Positions 6,547 to 9,870 of a DNA stretch of 9,870 nt are shown one piece after another. Every line of letters starts with the position of its first letter. Position 1 is the first letter of the stretch. The stretch covers positions 1 through 9,870 of the forward strand of contig CAKRRJ010000079.1 of assembly GCA_934394615.1 (NCBI GenBank), written 5' to 3'. A model generated the notes under the pieces. That model made no database searches. It saw only the letters and a list, made by a program, of their open reading frames with translations, and had not been told where the DNA came from. The stretch comes from an uncultured Lachnospiraceae bacterium. GTDB taxonomy: Bacteria > Bacillota > Clostridia > Lachnospirales > Lachnospiraceae. The translations under genes and the position numbers were made by a program.

Positions 6547-6984
6547 TTATTCTTCTACATCCACGCCGCGCGGACCGACATGGGTGGAAAATACGATCTG
6601 GGTACTGGTCTTACCGAATTTCTGCAGCTGGCCGATAAAGATATCCAGCTCCATTGTGCTCTGGAACGCCACTTTTAACAACATGGAATATTCCCCGGTC
6701 ACACAGTTGCATTCAAGAACATTCGGAATGCTCTCCGCGTAGGCATAAAAATTCGGCTTATCCTCCGGTGTCACATCCAGATTGATGAACGCAATGATGT
6801 GGTATCCCAGCTTCATGGGATCTACCAGGGCGTGATACCCGGCAATGACTCCGTCTTTCTCCAGTTTTTCAATTCGCGCTGACACAGCCGGGGAAGAAAG
6901 GAAGGTATTCTCCGCTATGGTCTTTAAGGAAACTCGTGCATTGTCCTGCAAAAGCTTTAATATTTTTCTGTCGATATCATCCAT
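6547..6984 (-). CDS. Lrp/AsnC family transcriptional regulator
   Basis: This is a 145-residue DNA-binding regulator of the leucine/asparagine-responsive family, which bind DNA as dimers or higher oligomers and sense amino acids. Residues 1-60 form the winged helix-turn-helix (MDDIDRKILKLLQDNARVSL, then SSPAVSARIEKLEKDGVI), a textbook AsnC signature. Residues 63-140 form the RAM/AsnC ligand domain, with GYHIIAFINLDV, VLECNCVTGEYSMLLKV and STQIVFSTHVGPRGV. Length is normal. The ATG at 6984 has GAGAGGAG upstream with a rather long 12-base gap. It has its own consensus promoter, a leader containing an intrinsic terminator, and its own downstream terminator, so it is a single-gene unit. The effector and targets cannot be read from the sequence; autoregulation is common in the family but no operator is evident. 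Confidence 0.95.
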   Translation of the reverse strand: MDDIDRKILKLLQDNARVSLKTIAENTFLSSPAVSARIEKLEKDGVIAGYHALVDPMKLGYHIIAFINLDVTPEDKPNFYAYAESIPNVLECNCVTGEYSMLLKVAFQSTMELDIFIGQLQKFGKTSTQIVFSTHVGPRGVDVEE

Positions 6985-7006
6985 AATGGTCTTATTCTCC
7001 TCTCGC

Positions 7007-7071
7007 TGATGAGTTCAATTAAAACAGAAAAGGCGTCCGAACCCTCGGTTCGAACGCCTTCGCTCTCATCA
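7007..7071 (-). promoter_or_regulatory. Candidate attenuator in the lrp leader
   Basis: Between the lrp promoter and its ribosome binding site the minus strand carries a strong hairpin at 7060-7030 (7 bp, one mismatch, 6 bp, 3-nt loop) followed by TTCTGTTTTAATT: an intrinsic terminator inside the 5' leader. Flanking it, TGATGAG (7071-7065) can pair with CTCATCA (7013-7007), which would hold the terminator inside a larger loop. A 16-codon open frame (ATG at 7069, stop at 7019, MRAKAFEPRVRTPFLF) spans the hairpin and stops just after the T-run; its upstream ribosome binding site is poor. The element may also terminate transcripts arriving from the CPBP operon. No riboswitch or T-box signature was recognised. 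Confidence 0.6.
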
Positions 7072-7087
7072 CTTAATCTTATTTTGT

Positions 7088-7116
7088 ATCATACCTTCTT
7101 ATGCTGCTCTTGTCAA
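7088..7116 (-). promoter_or_regulatory. Sigma-A promoter of the Lrp-family gene
   Basis: On the minus strand TTGACA (7116-7111) is followed after 17 bases by TATGAT (7093-7088), giving a predicted start near 7081. This leaves a leader of about 97 bases that includes the attenuator hairpin. Confidence 0.8.
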
Positions 7117-7147
7117 CCAAAAAATTTAAGAATTTAAACTTTTTCAC

Positions 7148-8065
7148 TCAGCCAAGCAGGAAGAGTAAAACGCTGGCTGCAAGAAATGCCCAGAATCCCG
7201 GCGCTTTCAGGCAGGTCACTGCCATGCTTTCCTCCCGGTACACCCAGCCTGTAAACCATGGAATCTTCCGGTAATAGGATGCCAGTAAGATCACTGCAAG
7301 CACCATACTGACATAGGCAAAGATATTCAGGCAGCCAGATCCTAAAAGTGCCAGGATACTGCCCGCATCAGCCGCACGTGACAACACGACCGGCAGCACG
7401 CCTCCCGTCAGATTGATGCACATGTGCAGCAGAATATTATAGCGGATGCGCCCGGTACTGCTGTAAACCCAGGCAAACACCATCCCCAGTGCCGCCGCAT
7501 AGAAAAACTGATAGAAATTTCCATGGAACAGGCCAAAGAACAGACCGGACAGGATGACTGCCGTCTTCTGTCCATACGGCACCAGCCGGTCTACCAGATA
7601 TTTGCGGAACATCAGCTCTTCCATTACCGGCGCAATGATCACGGTCGTGATAAAAATGCTTCCGACATCCATCTGGTCCAGCACCTCATTGAGCGGATTT
7701 CCGGCCCCTCCTCCATGAAGACTGTCTACGATCTGCATAAAAATGCCGCCAATCATATTTCCCAGATAGGTAAGTCCATAACAGAGCACAAACAGTGCCA
7801 GAAACGTTCCCGGGCCGATATTCTTTTTTTCTTTCATCTCACAGGACGGGATTCGCCCCATCATCCAGGCAAACAACGGAAATCCGATTCCGTACATGGC
7901 AATTTCTGACACCAGAAGAGCCGCACGCTCCAGCGCACGGCTCTCCCCCAGGATCAGAAACACCGGTCTCAAAAGCTGCACAAACAAAATCTGCGCTGCC
8001 GTGGAGACCACAAGAAATGCTACATAAACCCAGCATATTCTGGATATCTGTCTTCTGGTATTCAT
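7148..8065 (-). CDS. CPBP family intramembrane glutamic endopeptidase
   Basis: This 305-residue integral membrane protein belongs to the CPBP (CAAX protease and bacteriocin-processing, formerly Abi) family, which cut peptides within the membrane. All three family motifs are present: EELMFR (Glu149, Glu150, Arg154), FGLFH (Phe177 to His181) and HMCIN (His214, Asn218), so the active site looks complete. About seven to eight hydrophobic segments are spread along the protein, with two before and one or two after the catalytic core. The ATG at 8065 lies 8 bases past the stop of the EF-G paralogue, with a modest TAGGAA site overlapping that stop, so it is translated from the same mRNA. No bacteriocin or peptide substrate gene is adjacent; the substrate is unknown. 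The downstream spacer has only a weak all-A/T palindrome (about 7122-7140), and transcripts may run on into the lrp leader terminator. Confidence 0.92.
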   Translation of the reverse strand: MNTRRQISRICWVYVAFLVVSTAAQILFVQLLRPVFLILGESRALERAALLVSEIAMYGIGFPLFAWMMGRIPSCEMKEKKNIGPGTFLALFVLCYGLTYLGNMIGGIFMQIVDSLHGGGAGNPLNEVLDQMDVGSIFITTVIIAPVMEELMFRKYLVDRLVPYGQKTAVILSGLFFGLFHGNFYQFFYAAALGMVFAWVYSSTGRIRYNILLHMCINLTGGVLPVVLSRAADAGSILALLGSGCLNIFAYVSMVLAVILLASYYRKIPWFTGWVYREESMAVTCLKAPGFWAFLAASVLLFLLG

Positions 8066-8073
8066 ATTCGTTC

Positions 8074-9870
8074 CTATACGTCCAGTTTGTCGACCTTGGC
8101 AGCTCTTGCTTCGACTTCCTTCTTCTGGATGTCGCCAGGAGCCTGCTCGTAACGGCTGAACTCGTACTCATATAAGCCGATGCCGCCGGTCATGGAGCGC
8201 AGGTCGGTATTGTATCCAAACAGCTCGGACATCGGGATGTCGGCCTCGATCACCTGTTTGCCGTGATGATCGGAGTTCATGCCCAGGACACGTCCTCTTC
8301 TGCGGTTTAAGTCACCCATAACGTCGCCGGTGAATTTATCCGGAACGGTTACTTTCAGGGAAGCGATCGGCTCTAAGAGAACCGGATTTGCATCCATGAA
8401 GCCCTTCTTAAATGCCATCATGGCAGCCGTCTTAAATGCCATCTCGGAGGAGTCTACCGGATGATAGGATCCATCCACCAGGGTTGCCTTTACGCCAACT
8501 ACCGGATATGCAGCCAGAGGCCCCTTCACGCAGCTCTCAGCCACGCCCTTCTCAACTGCCGGGAAGTAGTTCTTCGGAACAGCGCCGCCGAATACCTTCT
8601 CCTCGAATACATACGGAGTCTCCAGATCGCCGGACGGTTCAAAGATCATCTTAACATCGCCGTACTGGCCATGGCCGCCGGACTGCTTTTTATATTTACC
8701 CTGAACTTCGACTTTCTTTCTTAAGGTCTCACGGAACGCGAATTTCGGCTTGCTCAGCTCGATCTCGACTTTATAGCGGCCAAGAAGTTTGCTGACAACA
8801 ACCTCTAACTGCTGATCGCCGATGCCGTACAGCAGAAGCTGGCGGTTCTCTTTATCGTTGACAGACTTTAAGGTCAGGTCTTCTTCCATAAGTTTTGCCA
8901 GTGCACTGGAAACCTTGTCCTCGTCGCCCTTGGTTACGGTCTTATAGCGCATGTATGTATACGGAGTAGAAGTCTGCGGTTTGTGGTATACAATCGGTGC
9001 GGAACGCAGGGCGATGGTATCGCCGGTCTGGGTCACGCCGAGTTTTGCCACTGCACCGATATCGCCCGCACGAAGCTCCGGAACCTCGATGGTGTCCTTG
9101 CCGCGAAGCAGGTAAAGTTTTCCGACTTTCTCCTCGGTGTCCTTATTGACATTGTAGATCGTGCTGTCCGGTTTTAAGATACCAGTGCAGACTTTCATGA
9201 GAGAATATTTGCCGATGAACGGATCCACGATGGTCTTGAAGACTCTTGCGGATAAGGAAACCTCATCGTTGTACTTAGCGGTGAAACGCTCACCGGTGGA
9301 AACATCCACGCCGATGCACTCAAATTTGTCCGGGGTCGGAAGGTAACGGTCGATTACCTGTAAAAGGGTCTTGAAGCCCTGGCAGTTTGCGCCGGAACCC
9401 ATCAGAACCGGAACGATGGAACCATCTATTACATGTTCCCGCAGAGCGCTCTGGATCTCTTCCAGTGTAAACTCCTCGCCGGAGAAGTAACGCTCCATGT
9501 ACTCCTCACTGGTCTCTGCCACTGCCTCTAAGAGAGCATCTCTGGCAATACCAAGATTTTTCTGGGAGTAATCAGGAATCTCGCATTCTTCGTAATCACT
9601 CAGATTGGTGAAACGTCTGCCGGCCATCTTAACTACGTTTACATATCCGACAAACTTTTCATTTTCACGGATCGGGAGCTGGAACGGAGCGATACATCTT
9701 CCGAACCGTCTCTCTAATTTCAGTACAAGCTCTCGAAAGCTTGCATGGTCGTCGTCCATGTTGGTGACGAAAATGATGCGCGGCAGTTTGAGCTTATCGC
9801 ACAGCTCCCATGCCTTTTCCGTGCCGACCTCGATGCCTGCCTTGCAGTTTACAACGATGATCGCCGCATC
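8074..9870 (-). CDS. Elongation factor G-like GTPase (EF-G paralogue), N-terminus outside window
   Basis: The reading frame stays open to the right edge, so 598 C-terminal residues are visible; about 90-100 residues carrying the P-loop, switch I and switch II are missing. The G4 motif reads TNMD (IIFVTNMDDDHAS) instead of the NKMD of standard EF-G. Domain II follows (about visible residues 210-310), then domain III with GIGDQQLEVVV in place of GELHLE. Domain IV has QSGGHGQYGDVKM and the tip DGSYHPVDSSEMAFK, and domain V has GDVMGDLNRRRGRVLGM and LFGYNTDLRSMTGG. All translocase domains are present, so it may act on the ribosome. The sequence fits the EF-G-like paralogue group common in Clostridia rather than the main fusA of the str operon; no rpsL, rpsG or tuf is adjacent. 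Its specific role is unknown. TetM-type ribosome protection is less likely, because the domain IV tip looks like EF-G. It is followed without a gap by the CPBP gene. Confidence 0.9.
   Translation of the reverse strand, partial: DAAIIVVNCKAGIEVGTEKAWELCDKLKLPRIIFVTNMDDDHASFRELVLKLERRFGRCIAPFQLPIRENEKFVGYVNVVKMAGRRFTNLSDYEECEIPDYSQKNLGIARDALLEAVAETSEEYMERYFSGEEFTLEEIQSALREHVIDGSIVPVLMGSGANCQGFKTLLQVIDRYLPTPDKFECIGVDVSTGERFTAKYNDEVSLSARVFKTIVDPFIGKYSLMKVCTGILKPDSTIYNVNKDTEEKVGKLYLLRGKDTIEVPELRAGDIGAVAKLGVTQTGDTIALRSAPIVYHKPQTSTPYTYMRYKTVTKGDEDKVSSALAKLMEEDLTLKSVNDKENRQLLLYGIGDQQLEVVVSKLLGRYKVEIELSKPKFAFRETLRKKVEVQGKYKKQSGGHGQYGDVKMIFEPSGDLETPYVFEEKVFGGAVPKNYFPAVEKGVAESCVKGPLAAYPVVGVKATLVDGSYHPVDSSEMAFKTAAMMAFKKGFMDANPVLLEPIASLKVTVPDKFTGDVMGDLNRRRGRVLGMNSDHHGKQVIEADIPMSELFGYNTDLRSMTGGIGLYEYEFSRYEQAPGDIQKKEVEARAAKVDKLDV

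Noticed and set aside
7030..7060. GGTTCGAA in the lrp leader, resembling a tRNA T-arm
   Set aside because: No acceptor, D or anticodon arms surround it; it is part of the terminator hairpin.
7122..7140. A/T-only palindrome after the CPBP gene as a terminator
   Set aside because: The stem has no G-C pairs and would be unstable; the lrp leader hairpin is a better stop for read-through.

Overview
The window looks like chromosomal DNA of a spore-forming, low-to-mid GC Firmicute of class Clostridia, most likely a Lachnospiraceae gut anaerobe. The reasons are a SpoIID/LytB protein with an SLH-like N-terminus, a CwlC-like amidase, a PflX-type radical SAM protein, a TNMD-type EF-G paralogue, a Clostridia-style 6S RNA, consensus sigma-A promoters, and coding DNA much richer in GC than the very AT-rich spacers. 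The genus is an inference. I see no phage, IS, CRISPR or resistance genes.

Layout, left to right. Positions 1-133 hold nested inverted repeats with two candidate back-to-back terminators. Positions 134-3637 are a minus-strand two-gene operon: an AI-2E family membrane protein (first) and a large SpoIID/LytB-domain protein (second), whose ribosome binding site overlaps the stop of the first. Positions 3722-3958 hold a minus-strand 6S RNA with a near-perfect promoter and its own terminator. A plus-strand PflX-type radical SAM gene (4127-5062) is divergently transcribed from it. Positions 5063-5691 have no convincing protein gene. They hold the end hairpin of the radical SAM gene and, on the minus strand, a consensus promoter with an A/T-rich upstream region that should drive an unassigned, purine-rich transcript of about 400 nt. 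Positions 5692-6471 encode a signal-less Amidase_3 plus SPOR protein resembling the mother-cell lytic enzyme CwlC, starting at TTG. Positions 6547-6984 encode an Lrp/AsnC regulator with its own promoter and a leader containing an intrinsic terminator. Positions 7148-8065 encode a CPBP intramembrane protease, and 8074-9870 an EF-G paralogue cut by the right window edge; these two form an operon.

Two proteins act on peptidoglycan and fit the sporulation programme (SpoIID-type lytic transglycosylase; CwlC-type amidase), although they are in different transcription units. The other genes are general housekeeping or regulatory functions. The parts most worth a second look are the RNA elements: the unassigned transcript at about 5095-5519, the lrp leader attenuator, and the lrp-amidase junction, where a terminator, a possible sigma-K promoter and the amidase ribosome binding site are superimposed.
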